This document shows positions 1 through 7,851 of a DNA stretch of 64,000 nt, in pieces. Under the pieces are notes generated by a model. That model saw nothing but the letters and a program-made list of their open reading frames with translations, was not told the DNA's origin and ran no database searches. The number at the start of each line of letters is the position of its first letter. Position 1 is the first letter of the stretch. The translations under genes and the position numbers were made by a program. The DNA is from a virus. The stretch covers positions 38,341 to 102,340 of the IMG/VR virus record IMGVR_UViG_3300044692_000050; one strand, given 5' to 3'.

Positions 1-274
1 TCATCTCATACTCGGGCGTGCCGTAGGGGCCGAGAAACTCCTCGGACATACCGAGGCCGAGGAGTGCGGCGCGGACTACCTCGTCGTCGCAGCCGCCATG
101 GCAGCAGAACACGACGGGGATCGCGTCGCCGGGCGCGATGGCGAATGACCGGCGCCGGTCGGCGTGCCCCGGAACGGGGCAGCGGGCGTAGTACTGGCCA
201 GGCTTAGAGCCGGGAATAGCGCTCGGCAGGTAGCGCAGCACTTCGCTTGCGAACCACTGCGGGACAGCAACCAC
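1..274 (-). CDS. CHC2-type zinc-finger primase-like protein (partial)
   Basis: The reading frame starts at a GTG (272-274), with GGAG 5 nt upstream, and runs off the left edge, so about 91 residues are visible. Residues 33-62 read CPVPGH, then SFAI, then CCHGGC, the C-x4-H...C-x2-C zinc-knuckle layout of CHC2/toprim primases and of the primase-like N-termini common on actinobacterial plasmids and phages. The following segment (ALLGLGMSEEFLGPYG) is the usual short helical linker after the knuckle. It would prime or unwind DNA for element replication. The catalytic part lies outside the window, so a primase, a primase-helicase fusion or a RepSA-like initiator cannot be told apart. Confidence 0.6.
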   Translation of the reverse strand, partial: MVAVPQWFASEVLRYLPSAIPGSKPGQYYARCPVPGHADRRRSFAIAPGDAIPVVFCCHGGCDDEVVRAALLGLGMSEEFLGPYGTPEYEM

Positions 275-401
275 ACACTCTCCGTCCTATCGGGTGAGAA
301 CGGAGAAAAACGTCCCGAAATGTTCCCGCGCGCCCTTGAAGCGGGCCGGCCTTGCGCGGGTACACTATGGGTGGCTGAATGTTCTTCAACGTTCTCGCGA
401 T

Positions 402-427
402 GGCCCGGCGCCTATGAACGCCGGGCC
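402..427. terminator. Perfect 9-bp inverted repeat between the primase and DUF397 genes
   Basis: Arms GGCCCGGCG and CGCCGGGCC flank an 8-nt loop. No T-run follows on either strand. It lies just downstream of the DUF397 stop codon (minus strand), where a stop for the regulator transcript would fit. A possible -10 (TACACT, 361-366) lies upstream on the + strand, so a short untranslated RNA ending in this hairpin cannot be excluded. Otherwise 290-458 holds no gene. Confidence 0.35.
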
Positions 428-458
428 TCGCTGCTGTAAAGGGTAATGCGCCCCTGCC

Positions 459-659
459 CTACTCGGGCAGGTCGAACTCGCCGCGCTTGGCGCCCGCGAG
501 GAAGCACTCCCACTCGTGCCGGGTGAACACGTGCGGGGCCTTGCTGCGGTCCTTGGTGTCGCGGACGCCTACCTCGTCGCCGCGGAACGCCACCTCGACG
601 CAGCCGATGTCGTTGCTGCTGTCGCTCTTGAACCAGTGCGCGTCGTTCCAGTCGTTCAT
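459..659 (-). CDS. DUF397 family small protein
   Basis: 66 residues in the DUF397 pattern: WFKSDSSND near the N-terminus, CVEVAF, VRDTKD, then F..HEWECFLAGAKRGEFD at the end. DUF397 genes sit beside XRE/DUF5753 regulators all over actinobacterial genomes (the Scr1-type pairs) and behave as small regulatory or toxin/antitoxin-like partners. The start was set at the ATG at 659 rather than an upstream one because GAGGGAG lies 8 nt before it and its ATGA overlaps the stop codon of the DUF6879 gene, implying translational coupling. The divergent XRE/DUF5753 gene is its likely partner. Confidence 0.8.
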   Translation of the reverse strand: MNDWNDAHWFKSDSSNDIGCVEVAFRGDEVGVRDTKDRSKAPHVFTRHEWECFLAGAKRGEFDLPE

Positions 660-1219
660 GCCGCGTGCTCCCTCTCGGTGATGTTGTTTGCTGCCACGTA
701 CTCGGCCAAAGGTGCCGCGAGCCTGAGTGCGTCGTCGCGCTCCGCGCAGAACCATGCCAACTCGCGTTCATTACGGGTCATCTCGACTCGCACCACTTCC
801 CCGCCGTCGTAGACGAGGATGGCCGCGAGGTCGTCATCGAACAGCCAGTAGTCGTAGGACGCGAGCCATTCCTCGTACGCCCTCTCACGACCTAGGACGC
901 GTACGTCCTCACCCGCCTCCACCGAGGCCGGGGAAGCGTGCAGCAGGGAGAACCGGACATAGTTCGTGACCGGCTCTGTCACGACCTTGACCCGCTGCAT
1001 GGTGCGGCCGGATGCGCGGACCTCGCGGACGAGCTTCTTCCACGGCTCGCGCCATGCCGGGTCCACTGGCTGCCCGGCGAGGAACTGCGCGAAGGGCACC
1101 GTCTCGTTGTCGGCGGCGTAGTAGTCCAGCGTCTCTATGCGGAAGACGCGCCGCTTGAACAGGCCGGTGAACTCCTGTCCTAGCTGTTCAAGCGTGGTCA
1201 CGTTGTTCAGAGTGCTCAC
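656..1219 (-). CDS. DUF6879 family protein
   Basis: 187 residues starting with GTG. Recognisable family features are RIETLDYYAADNETVPFAQF near residue 27, the W-EPW-KLVREVR segment, EPVTNYVRFSL, AGEDVRVLGRE and the DYWLFDDDLAAILVYDGGEV segment. DUF6879 proteins are small cytoplasmic actinobacterial proteins of unknown biochemical role that nearly always accompany DUF397/DUF5753 regulators. Here it is the first gene of a two-gene minus operon with DUF397 (4-nt overlap) and is divergent from the XRE gene. The ribosome site is weak, and expression is probably controlled from the shared intergenic region at 1220-1298. Confidence 0.75.
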   Translation of the reverse strand: MSTLNNVTTLEQLGQEFTGLFKRRVFRIETLDYYAADNETVPFAQFLAGQPVDPAWREPWKKLVREVRASGRTMQRVKVVTEPVTNYVRFSLLHASPASVEAGEDVRVLGRERAYEEWLASYDYWLFDDDLAAILVYDGGEVVRVEMTRNERELAWFCAERDDALRLAAPLAEYVAANNITEREHAA

Positions 1220-1263
1220 ATCACTAGGCTAGCCCCTGACTTTCATTGAGGCCAGCCTTACAC

Positions 1264-1279
1264 TGACTTAAATGACTTA
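1264..1279. promoter_or_regulatory. Tandem TGACTTA boxes upstream of the XRE gene
   Basis: TGACTTA occurs at 1264-1270 and 1273-1279 between the divergent DUF6879 and XRE/DUF5753 genes. A closely related pair (TGACTCA 2152-2158, TGACTTA 2163-2169) lies in front of the excisionase-like gene at 2220. The recurrence suggests operators read by the XRE protein. This is inferred from the repeats alone. Confidence 0.4.
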
Positions 1280-1298
1280 ACCCTTTGGGAGCGCGAGC

Positions 1299-2138
1299 AT
1301 GAGCCACCCGCCGTCACCGTCACAGCAGCGGCTTACCTCCATCCTCAGGGGCCTGCGCGAACGCTCCGGGTTGAGCACCTACGCCCTCGGGAGTGCGCTC
1401 GGGTGGAGTCAATCCAGGGTGAGCCGCATTGAACGCGGTGAGGGCAAGGCGGCCAGCGTCGAGGAGGTCCAGGCGTGGGCCGATGCGACCAGCGCCGACA
1501 CTGCGACCCATGCTGAGCTGGCCGCGCTCGCGGAGCAGGCATGGGACGAGACCCGGTCGTGGCGCGCTTCGCACCGCGGCGGTCTCGCTGCCCGGCAGCG
1601 CGAGATGGGCGAGTACGAGCAGCAAGCTACCGAGATCCTCCAGTTCACCCCCGCCACCATCCCCGGCCTGCTTCAGTCCCCCGCCTATGCCCGGTCGGTC
1701 ATGACCTTCGGGGATGTCACCAGTCAGGGCGGCATAGACGAGGCCGTAGCGGCGCGCATGAGGCGCCAGGGCGTGCTCCGCGACGAGGGCCGCAGGTTCG
1801 AGTACCTGCTGACCGAGGGCGCGCTCCGCTGGAATCCAGGGCCGCCCGAGGTCGCTGCCGAGCAACTCGCGCACCTTCTCGCCGCCGCGAAGCTCCCCGC
1901 CGTCTCGCTGTCGGTCATCCCGTTCAGCCGCCGCCCGGCCGGCGTGTACCTGCACCCCTTCACGATCTACCGCATCCCTGACGCCCCGGCTGTGCTGGTG
2001 GAGAACTACCACGCTGAGAGCTTCATCGCGGAACCCGGCAGTCTTGCCATCTACGAGCGGACGTTCGCCATGCTGCTCGCTTCCGCCGTGACCGGTGATG
2101 AGGCGGCCGAGTTCATGCGGGCCGTTCTTCTCGGTTAG
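1299..2138 (+). CDS. XRE-family regulator with DUF5753 (Scr1-type)
   Basis: 279 residues. An N-terminal helix-turn-helix of about 60 residues (LRERSGLSTYALGSALGWSQ, SRVSRIERGE) is followed by the DUF5753 domain: FTPATIPGLLQSPAYARSVM, RRQGVLRD, FEYLLTEGALRW, LSVIPFSRRPAG and ENYHAESF. This architecture defines the actinobacterial Scr1-type DNA-binding regulators that pair with DUF397. The ATG has GGGAGCG upstream. It is divergent from DUF6879/DUF397 and followed by an excisionase-like gene, so it probably acts as the control switch of this end of the element, perhaps in maintenance or excision. The operator candidates are the TGACTTA boxes. Confidence 0.85.
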   Translation: MSHPPSPSQQRLTSILRGLRERSGLSTYALGSALGWSQSRVSRIERGEGKAASVEEVQAWADATSADTATHAELAALAEQAWDETRSWRASHRGGLAARQREMGEYEQQATEILQFTPATIPGLLQSPAYARSVMTFGDVTSQGGIDEAVAARMRRQGVLRDEGRRFEYLLTEGALRWNPGPPEVAAEQLAHLLAAAKLPAVSLSVIPFSRRPAGVYLHPFTIYRIPDAPAVLVENYHAESFIAEPGSLAIYERTFAMLLASAVTGDEAAEFMRAVLLG

Positions 2139-2144
2139 TTCCTG

Positions 2145-2175
2145 TTGACCCTGACTCAAGTCTGACTTACGCTTG
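2145..2175 (+). promoter_or_regulatory. Promoter with overlapping TGACTNA boxes before the HTH gene
   Basis: A -35-like TTGACC (2145-2150) is followed 16-17 nt later by TTACGCT. TGACTCA (2152-2158) and TGACTTA (2163-2169) sit in the spacer, where a bound repressor would block polymerase. They resemble the pair at 1264-1279. Confidence 0.4.
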
Positions 2176-2219
2176 CATCAGGTGGGCATCGTGCTCACCG
2201 GAGACCAAGTGGAGCCGAC

Positions 2220-2513
2220 ATGACGACCGGGCTACGCCCAGCCGCACCGAGCGCAGTCAGCCGCAAGAAGGACACGCGCCTGTTCGTCCCGGTGCGCGAA
2301 GCCGCCGACGCGCTCGGCGTATCGCGGTCGACCGTCATGCGGGCCAACGCGAAGGGCCAGTTCCCGCTCGTCAAGATCCTCGGCACATGGCGCACGCCAC
2401 GCCGCTTCATCGATGACTTCCACCGCGCAGCCCTGCACAGCAAGGTCATCGTGCTGGAGGAGTACGCGGCCGAGTGGATGGAGCGCAACCCGGTCGCTGA
2501 GGCAGTGGCGTAG
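2220..2513 (+). CDS. Excisionase-like helix-turn-helix protein
   Basis: 97 residues. Residues 21-60 (FVPVREAADALGVSRSTVMR, then GQFPLVKILGTWRTPRRFID) match the winged HTH of the MerR/excisionase (HTH_17) superfamily: an A-x2-LGVS-R-T recognition unit followed by the G-x-W-R-x-P/R wing. Such proteins act as Xis factors or transcription activators of integrated actinobacterial elements. No integrase is present in the window, so a regulatory role is equally likely. The promoter region carries the TGACTNA boxes, suggesting control by the XRE/DUF5753 protein. Confidence 0.65.
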   Translation: MTTGLRPAAPSAVSRKKDTRLFVPVREAADALGVSRSTVMRANAKGQFPLVKILGTWRTPRRFIDDFHRAALHSKVIVLEEYAAEWMERNPVAEAVA

Positions 2514-2616
2514 ATGCCCGCGCAGACCCCCGCAAACGACTTCGGCCCCGGTGCTGTGAACACCGGAGCCGAGATGAGCCGTACCCGCCAATCCGCATCA
2601 GCAAGGAGCGAACTCA

Positions 2617-2766
2617 ATGGGGACGATAACACACCTCGCCGACTATCAGGCTCAGCGCCACACCCCGATCCCTTCATGGGTAACCGGTCCCCTGACTCCC
2701 GCTCAGCTCCTGTTCATCCAGCTGGGCAACGAGCAGTACGCGATGCAGCAGGCGGCGACGTCATGA
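2617..2766 (+). CDS. Small hypothetical protein (49 aa)
   Basis: The ATG has AAGGAG 8 nt upstream. The product begins MGTITHLADYQAQRHTPIPS and contains LTPAQLLFIQLGNEQY. Its stop overlaps the next start as ATGA, the first of a chain of coupled starts. No family recognised. An overlapping longer frame in this stretch (2514-2762) looks non-coding, while this one has the better ribosome site. Confidence 0.55.
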   Translation: MGTITHLADYQAQRHTPIPSWVTGPLTPAQLLFIQLGNEQYAMQQAATS

Positions 2767-3329
2767 CCCCCGAGCCCTGGCTGGCCGCCAGCCTCGCCCG
2801 CATGGCCTCCCTGGATCTGTCCCCCCGGCACATCCTCGGCGAGATCCGCCTCCGCGAGGAGATGCAGCGCACCGCCACCGAGCCGGGTCTCGCTGAGCGC
2901 ATCCTCGCCCGTTCCCCGCTCGCTCCTGGCGCGTCTCCCGCACCGAACCCCCGCCGTGACGGCGGACGTGCCATGGAGCGAGCGCTGAAGGACGAGGGGC
3001 GCGCCAACCCTGCAGGCGCGCCCCTCCCCGAGCCTGACGTAGCCGCCCGCCTCGACGCCCAGTCCGTAGCCGAGCTTGAGGCTGTCGAGGTGGACGCGGA
3101 GAACGCCGAGTGCGAGCACCGCTCCCTCATCGCCCTGGCGAACACCCTCGCTGAACTAGCTGGGTGCGTCATCGACATCGCCACCGGGGACCTGGACACG
3201 GCCCGCGAGTTCCACCTCGAAGCCTCCATGGCGTCCGTGGACGCGGCTCCGCCCGGCACCCGTGAGGGCGAGGCGCTGGCCACCCTGCTGGACTTCGCCG
3301 GCAACGAGATCACCCGGAGGGCCGCCTGA
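2763..3329 (+). CDS. Hypothetical protein
   Basis: 188 residues from the ATG that overlaps the preceding stop (ATGA). The frame is open further upstream to 2514, but those 83 codons read as low-complexity arginine/serine-rich sequence with no ribosome site, so the internal start was chosen. The N-terminus (MTPEPWLAASLARMASLDLS) and a helical C-terminal third (CEHRSLIALANTLAELAGCV, LEASMASVD) look like a folded helical protein. No family recognised. It is part of the accessory operon leading to the FtsK-like gene. Confidence 0.6.
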   Translation: MTPEPWLAASLARMASLDLSPRHILGEIRLREEMQRTATEPGLAERILARSPLAPGASPAPNPRRDGGRAMERALKDEGRANPAGAPLPEPDVAARLDAQSVAELEAVEVDAENAECEHRSLIALANTLAELAGCVIDIATGDLDTAREFHLEASMASVDAAPPGTREGEALATLLDFAGNEITRRAA

Positions 3330-3457
3330 TGGCCCGCAACGCCTTCAGCGCCTCCGACGCCAAGCAACTCACCTTCCAGCAGGTCGTGAAGCTCGGCCTC
3401 GCCCAGAAGGACGACGCCCAGCGTGACAGCGACGACGAGGAATGGGAGGACGAGTGA
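3329..3457 (+). CDS. Small acidic protein (42 aa)
   Basis: The ATG overlaps the previous stop (TGATG). The product is MARNAFSASDAKQLTFQQVV... ending in a strongly acidic tail (DSDDEEWEDE). Its own stop overlaps the next start (TGATG). No family recognised; retained because of the unbroken coupling and ordinary codon use. Confidence 0.5.
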   Translation: MARNAFSASDAKQLTFQQVVKLGLAQKDDAQRDSDDEEWEDE

Positions 3458-3645
3458 TGGCCCGCGACCCGCTCCTCAAGGCCCTGCGCGGAATCAAGCG
3501 CGACGCGAATCGTGACATCCAGCTCGGCCGGGACAACGACGGCGACGAGGCGAACCAGCGCTGGCACCTCGCCGACGACGGCCTGCGCGCCGCGCGTCCC
3601 CGCCGCTGCCCCTCCTGGGTCTGCGGCCAGGGACGGAAGTCATGA
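3457..3645 (+). CDS. Small hypothetical protein (62 aa)
   Basis: Starts MARDPLLKALRGIKRDANRD at the ATG overlapping the preceding stop. An in-frame start 5 codons earlier exists, but the coupled start is preferred. The C-terminus holds RRCPSWVCGQG, a lone C-x4-C pair. Basic protein, no family recognised. Confidence 0.55.
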   Translation: MARDPLLKALRGIKRDANRDIQLGRDNDGDEANQRWHLADDGLRAARPRRCPSWVCGQGRKS

Positions 3646-3755
3646 AGCCCCGCCCCATCCAGGACCGGACCTGGGTTACCGAGGCGGACCCGGCCCTGTC
3701 CCGCGAGGACGGCCCGCTGCAGGTGCTGAGCACCAAGAAGGGCGGCACGTCATGA
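3642..3755 (+). CDS. Small hypothetical protein (37 aa)
   Basis: MKPRPIQDRTWVTEADPALS..., overlapping both the gene before (ATGA) and the gene after (ATGA). No family recognised. Such short coupled frames are typical of actinobacterial element accessory operons. Confidence 0.45.
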   Translation: MKPRPIQDRTWVTEADPALSREDGPLQVLSTKKGGTS

Positions 3756-4369
3756 GCCGCATGAGCCGCGCCGACCGCGCCGCATGGAGGTCGGCGCGGA
3801 CCCTGGCCGATCTCGGCCGCCTCGGCGCGCAGTGGCTGGAAGGCGACCTCGCCATGCAGCCCGCCTGGCGCGCAGGTCCCGACGAGGAGACGCAGCCGCT
3901 GATCCCGGCGCTCGCCGCGCTCAACCGGGCCGGGTTCTACACGACCGCCAGTTCACCCGGCGACGACGGCACGTGCTCCGGCAACGTGCACTGGCGGCAG
4001 CGGGCGGCTGTCGAGGGCTTCGCCGACGCTGACCTCGCGGGGCGCCTGTACCTGGCGGCCCATGAAGCGGGCCTCATCACCGTCACCCATGACCCGGCCA
4101 CGCTGCCCCGCAAGCACTGGGACAAGGCCCTGGAGATTGCGGTGACCGAGCGGGACGGCAGCCCCTACACCTGGTTCGGCCAGCAGTGGTCCCGCCGCGA
4201 GATCCGTTCACGCCGGCACTGGGGCACCTGCCGCCGCGCCGCGCAGGACGCCCTGTGCTCAGCGTGGCAGGTAACCATCGTGGACCCGGAGTGGGTCCGC
4301 GAAGACCTGCTATGGGACGTCCTGGCCCAGGTCGCTGACGCACGCACCCCGGCCGAGGTGGTGCCGTGA
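3752..4369 (+). CDS. DUF6919-like protein
   Basis: 205 residues from the ATG overlapping the previous stop. The start MSRMSRADRAAWRSARTLAD, the segment LGRLGAQWLEGDLAMQPAW, and LIPALAALNRAGFYTTASSP are the conserved N-terminal block of the actinobacterial family annotated as DUF6919. Further matches include DLAGRLYLAAHEAGLITVTH. Biochemical role unknown. Members are common on Streptomyces plasmids and integrative elements, consistent with the neighbouring FtsK-like and SpdB-like genes. GTGA overlap with the next gene. Confidence 0.6.
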   Translation: MSRMSRADRAAWRSARTLADLGRLGAQWLEGDLAMQPAWRAGPDEETQPLIPALAALNRAGFYTTASSPGDDGTCSGNVHWRQRAAVEGFADADLAGRLYLAAHEAGLITVTHDPATLPRKHWDKALEIAVTERDGSPYTWFGQQWSRREIRSRRHWGTCRRAAQDALCSAWQVTIVDPEWVREDLLWDVLAQVADARTPAEVVP

Positions 4370-4575
4370 ATCTCCGCGTCGTCCTGTCCGCGGTCCTGTC
4401 CGGCGTGCTGATGACCGCCCTGGGCCACCCGGCCCCCAGCCCGGACCCGGCCACCGTCCTGCCCGTCCTGACCGCCGCCGCAGCCGTGGCGCTCGCCTGC
4501 GCCGTCCTGGCCTGGGCCGCGACCAGGGTCATCCACCGCTACTGCACGCGCCGGTACCTGCCGGCCATCACCTGA
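4366..4575 (+). CDS. Small membrane protein
   Basis: 69 residues from a GTG overlapping the preceding stop (GTGA). Two predicted membrane helices (VVLSAVLSGVLMTALG and VLTAAAAVALACAVLAWAAT) and a basic C-terminus (RVIHRYCTRRYL). Possibly a spread-like (Spd) accessory of the transfer module, judged only from size, topology and position. Confidence 0.55.
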   Translation: MNLRVVLSAVLSGVLMTALGHPAPSPDPATVLPVLTAAAAVALACAVLAWAATRVIHRYCTRRYLPAIT

Positions 4576-4587
4576 GAGGACACCGAC

Positions 4588-4800
4588 ATGGGCCTGTTCG
4601 GCAACAGGAACGCCAACCCCAAGTACAGCCGCATCGACTCATCGACCGGCCGCAACAAGCGGGACAAGAGCCCCCGCCGCGAGACCAGGGTGAACCCGCC
4701 GCCCCGCCAGATGGGCACTGCCAAAGTCGTGGACCGCGCCGCGTGGCGGCGCAGTCAGAGGACCGGCCGGCCGATCCAGCGCAAGACCTGGGGATGGTAG
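4588..4800 (+). CDS. Small basic protein
   Basis: 70 residues: MGLFGNRNANPKYSRIDSST, then an Arg/Lys/Pro-rich remainder ending RPIQRKTWGW. GAGAGGACA provides the ribosome site. No family recognised. It lies 36 nt upstream of the FtsK-like gene in the same operon. Confidence 0.55.
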   Translation: MGLFGNRNANPKYSRIDSSTGRNKRDKSPRRETRVNPPPRQMGTAKVVDRAAWRRSQRTGRPIQRKTWGW

Positions 4801-4836
4801 TCCCCCGGCACCCGACATCCCTGACTGGAGAATGAA

Positions 4837-7254
4837 GTGAGCGAGCAGGAACGCCCGGACGTGCCGGACTGGGCAGAAGCCGGGGAAGATGAGGCGCTTG
4901 AGGGTGTCGTCGTCCCGCTGCGCCCCGGCGCGCCCGAGCACGCTCTCGCCCCGTCGCCACGCCACTCCGCACCCGGCCAGCCAGGCGAGCTCCGGCAGAT
5001 CATCCCCGGCCAGTTCCGCTCCTGGGACGCGTTCCGCAAGCACTACGGCTGGCACCTGCACCGCGCCGGGCATCACGCCGCCTACCACCTGTTCCCGTCA
5101 CGGGCGATAACCCGGCTCGTCAACACCCTGCGGTATGCGGCAGTCGGCATCGGGAAGTTGCTGGTCGCGCTGATCGCCTGGTGGCACGTCGCCGAGCAGG
5201 CCTACCTGCGCAACGAGGCGGTCGCCGCGAACGACCCCCGGACTTACCTGCAACTGCAGAAAAACGGCAAGGAATCCCGCCTGACCCGCGGACTGGTCCT
5301 GCTCGCCTGCCTCGCCGCCGCGGTCCTCGCCGGCGCGCTGATCACCGTTCACGTCCCGCTGGCGTGGATCCCGATCGGCTGCGTCGCCGTCCCGCTGCTG
5401 GCCTGGGCCGGGCGTCCCGCCGACAAGCCCATCCTCGACTCTGCTGTCACCCCGGTCCACCTCGAGCCGCTGTCCCGCGAGGTAATCGTCCGTGCACTGA
5501 GCACCCTGGGCATCGGCGAGCTCACCAAGGCCATCGGCAGGGATCCCGAGCGCGCCGTGGTCCTAGTCGACCCGATCGTCCGCGACGGGCCCGGCTGGCT
5601 GGCCCGCCTCGACCTGCCGCACGGCGTCACCGCGTCGGCGGTCATGGACAAGCGCGAAGAACTCGCCTCCGGGCTGCGCCGCTCCATCGGCTGCGTGTGG
5701 CCCGAGAACGAGCGCAGGCGCCACCCCGGCGCCCTGAGCCTGTACGTGAGCCACGAGGACATGTCGCAGGCCTCTCAGCCGTCCTGGCCGCTGGCCAGGC
5801 GCGGCGCGGTGGACATGTTCCGGCCGGTCCAGTTCGCCACCGACCAGCGCGGCAAGCCGATCACGATCACGCTCATGTTCGTGTCCATCATCATCGGGAG
5901 CGTCCCGAGGATGGGCAAGACGTTCCTGCTGCGCCTGCTGCTGCTGATCGCCGCCCTCGATGTCCGCGCCGAGCTCCACGTCTACGACTTCAAGGGGACT
6001 GGTGACCTGGCAGCCCTGCGCGCGGTGGCGCACCGTTACCGGGTCGGCGACGACGAGGACGACATCGAGTACTTCGTCGCCGACATGCGCGCCCTGCGCG
6101 AGGAGCTGCGGCGGCGGACCAAGGTGATCCGCGAGATCGCCGAGAAGCAGCCGGCGCTGTGCCCGGAGAACAAGGTGACCCCGGAACTGGCCAGCCGTAA
6201 GGATCTCGGCCTGCACCCCATCGTGATCGCCGCCGACGAGTGCCAGGTGCCGTTCACGCACCCCGGTTACGGCAAGGAACTGGTGGAGATCGCCACCGAC
6301 CTCGCCAAGCGCGGCCCGGCTCTGGGCATGATCGAGGAACTGGCGACCCAGCGCCCGGACGCCAAGGCCATCCCGCGTGACATCAGCGCCAACGCCGTCC
6401 TGCGGATGTGCCTGAAGGTCATGGGTCACATCGAGAACGACATGATCCTCGGCCAGTCGGCACACAAGAACGGCTACAAGGCCACCATGTTCGACTTCGA
6501 TGACAAGGGCATCTTCTACTTCTCCGGCGAGGGCAGCGCGCCGCGGATCTGCCGCAGCTTCGAGATCGACGGCCCGGCCGCCACGAAGATCGCCGCCCGC
6601 GCCCGCGCCATGCGGGAGCAGGCCGGCCGGCTGACCGGCTACGCGCTCGGCCAGGATCAGGCCGAAGAGGTCCGCTCGTTCCTCGCTGACGTGCTGGACG
6701 TGTTCGGCGCTGACGCCAAGCTGTGGCTGACGACGATCGCCGACCGGCTGCACGGCCACGTCTCGGGCGCCTACCCGGACATCACCCCGGAGGCGGTGGC
6801 GAGCCAGCTCCGCGCCCTGAACGTGACCGTGAAGGACGTGCGGGAGCCGGGCCAGGCGGTGCGCAAGGGCTGCGAGTGTACGGGCGTGCTCGCGGCGATG
6901 GGTGATGCGGTCCCGTCCGACCCGCCGCCTGCGCCCCGCCCGGTGCCGCAGCGAGCGCGCGCCGATGCCGTGCCGGATCCCGAAGCGCCCGCGCCGGCGG
7001 ATGACTGGCCGCACGACTTCCAGGATCTGCTCCTCCATGCCGCCGAGCTCATCATCACCACCCAGCACGGCTCAAAGCAGATGCTGCAGCGCAAGCTCCG
7101 GGTCGGGTTCGACCTCGTGGCCCGGATCATGGCCGAGCTCCAGGCCGCGAGGATCGTCGGACCGGAGAACGGCACGCCGGCGCGGGATGTCCTGAAGCGT
7201 CCGGAGGAGCTTGAGGTGACTCTTGAGATGTTGCGGGGAGCGGTCCATGCCTAG
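4837..7254 (+). CDS. FtsK/SpoIIIE-type DNA translocase (TraB-like transfer protein)
   Basis: 805 residues from a GTG preceded by GGAGAATGAA. Two membrane segments lie near residues 105-125 and 150-195. The ATPase core carries Walker A (SVPRMGKTF, about residues 354-362) and Walker B (PIVIAADECQ, D467/E468). The C-terminal 75 residues (FQDLLLHAAELIITTQHGSK, LQRKLRVGFDLVARIMAELQ) match the winged-helix gamma domain that in FtsK and TraB reads short DNA repeats. Actinobacterial plasmids and integrative elements use such a protein to move double-stranded DNA between mycelial cells. With the SpdB-like gene at 8795 it argues for a transfer module inside a phage-bearing element. Specific recognition repeats were not identified. 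Confidence 0.85.
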   Translation: MSEQERPDVPDWAEAGEDEALEGVVVPLRPGAPEHALAPSPRHSAPGQPGELRQIIPGQFRSWDAFRKHYGWHLHRAGHHAAYHLFPSRAITRLVNTLRYAAVGIGKLLVALIAWWHVAEQAYLRNEAVAANDPRTYLQLQKNGKESRLTRGLVLLACLAAAVLAGALITVHVPLAWIPIGCVAVPLLAWAGRPADKPILDSAVTPVHLEPLSREVIVRALSTLGIGELTKAIGRDPERAVVLVDPIVRDGPGWLARLDLPHGVTASAVMDKREELASGLRRSIGCVWPENERRRHPGALSLYVSHEDMSQASQPSWPLARRGAVDMFRPVQFATDQRGKPITITLMFVSIIIGSVPRMGKTFLLRLLLLIAALDVRAELHVYDFKGTGDLAALRAVAHRYRVGDDEDDIEYFVADMRALREELRRRTKVIREIAEKQPALCPENKVTPELASRKDLGLHPIVIAADECQVPFTHPGYGKELVEIATDLAKRGPALGMIEELATQRPDAKAIPRDISANAVLRMCLKVMGHIENDMILGQSAHKNGYKATMFDFDDKGIFYFSGEGSAPRICRSFEIDGPAATKIAARARAMREQAGRLTGYALGQDQAEEVRSFLADVLDVFGADAKLWLTTIADRLHGHVSGAYPDITPEAVASQLRALNVTVKDVREPGQAVRKGCECTGVLAAMGDAVPSDPPPAPRPVPQRARADAVPDPEAPAPADDWPHDFQDLLLHAAELIITTQHGSKQMLQRKLRVGFDLVARIMAELQAARIVGPENGTPARDVLKRPEELEVTLEMLRGAVHA

Positions 7255-7433
7255 CCTCGTCCCCGTTTTGTGTCGCGGGACCGCAACAGCCCTGCTACCT
7301 GCAGAAATGCTGATCTGCGCGACGGTGCGCAACGCCCCTCCGCACAGACGGGCCGCCCTGACCTGCGTTGTCGCGGAGCCTGGCGCCGCAACACGGAAGC
7401 CCCTCCCGGCCGCCTACATGGGGGTCTCGACCG

Positions 7434-7841
7434 ATGGCGCTGATGCCGCGGCTACACATCACCTGCTCCCGGTGCGGCAAGCCCCGCGAAGGCATCGTCC
7501 ACGTCTGCCGGTCGAACTCCAAGCGCAAGGCCACCGTCAAGCCGGTCATCTCGTTCGGCAAGTGCTCGTGCGGGAAGCCGATCGGGAACCCGCTGACTCA
7601 CGTCTGCCGCAAGAAGTCCGACTTCAAGCGCCGCAAGTCCAAGGCCGAGAAGGCTGCCAGGGCCGCGGCACGCAAGAAGCGGCAGGCCGAGAAGCACGAC
7701 TACCAGGCCTGCGCGGACAAGGACTGCAAGAAGTCGCTGTGCGTGGCCTACAAGACGGGCCGCAAAGACGGCTACGACGAGGGGTTCGAGGAAGGCTACG
7801 GGGCTGGGTTCGCCGCGGGCTCGGCGTCCGGTGCCGCGTGA
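7434..7841 (+). CDS. Zinc-ribbon, Lys/Arg-rich protein
   Basis: 135 residues from an ATG with GGGGGT 8 nt upstream. A longer start at 7368 is possible but lacks a ribosome site. Two paired metal-knuckle segments (CSRCGKPREGIVHVC and CSCGKPIGNPLTHVC) are followed by a highly basic helix rich in AARKKRQAEK and a third Cys group (CADKDCKKSLC). The tail GRKDGYDEGFEEGYGAGFAA is a Gly/Tyr repeat. Related proteins sit next to tra genes on Streptomyces elements. Nucleic-acid binding is likely. The 180 bp before it (7255-7433) shows no gene. Confidence 0.6.
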   Translation: MALMPRLHITCSRCGKPREGIVHVCRSNSKRKATVKPVISFGKCSCGKPIGNPLTHVCRKKSDFKRRKSKAEKAARAAARKKRQAEKHDYQACADKDCKKSLCVAYKTGRKDGYDEGFEEGYGAGFAAGSASGAA

Positions 7842-7851
7842 GGAGGCTGCC

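Noticed and set aside
2514-2762. N-terminal extension of the protein at 2763
   Set aside because: The extension lacks a ribosome site and reads as low complexity, while a 49-residue gene with AAGGAG occupies the same stretch in another frame.
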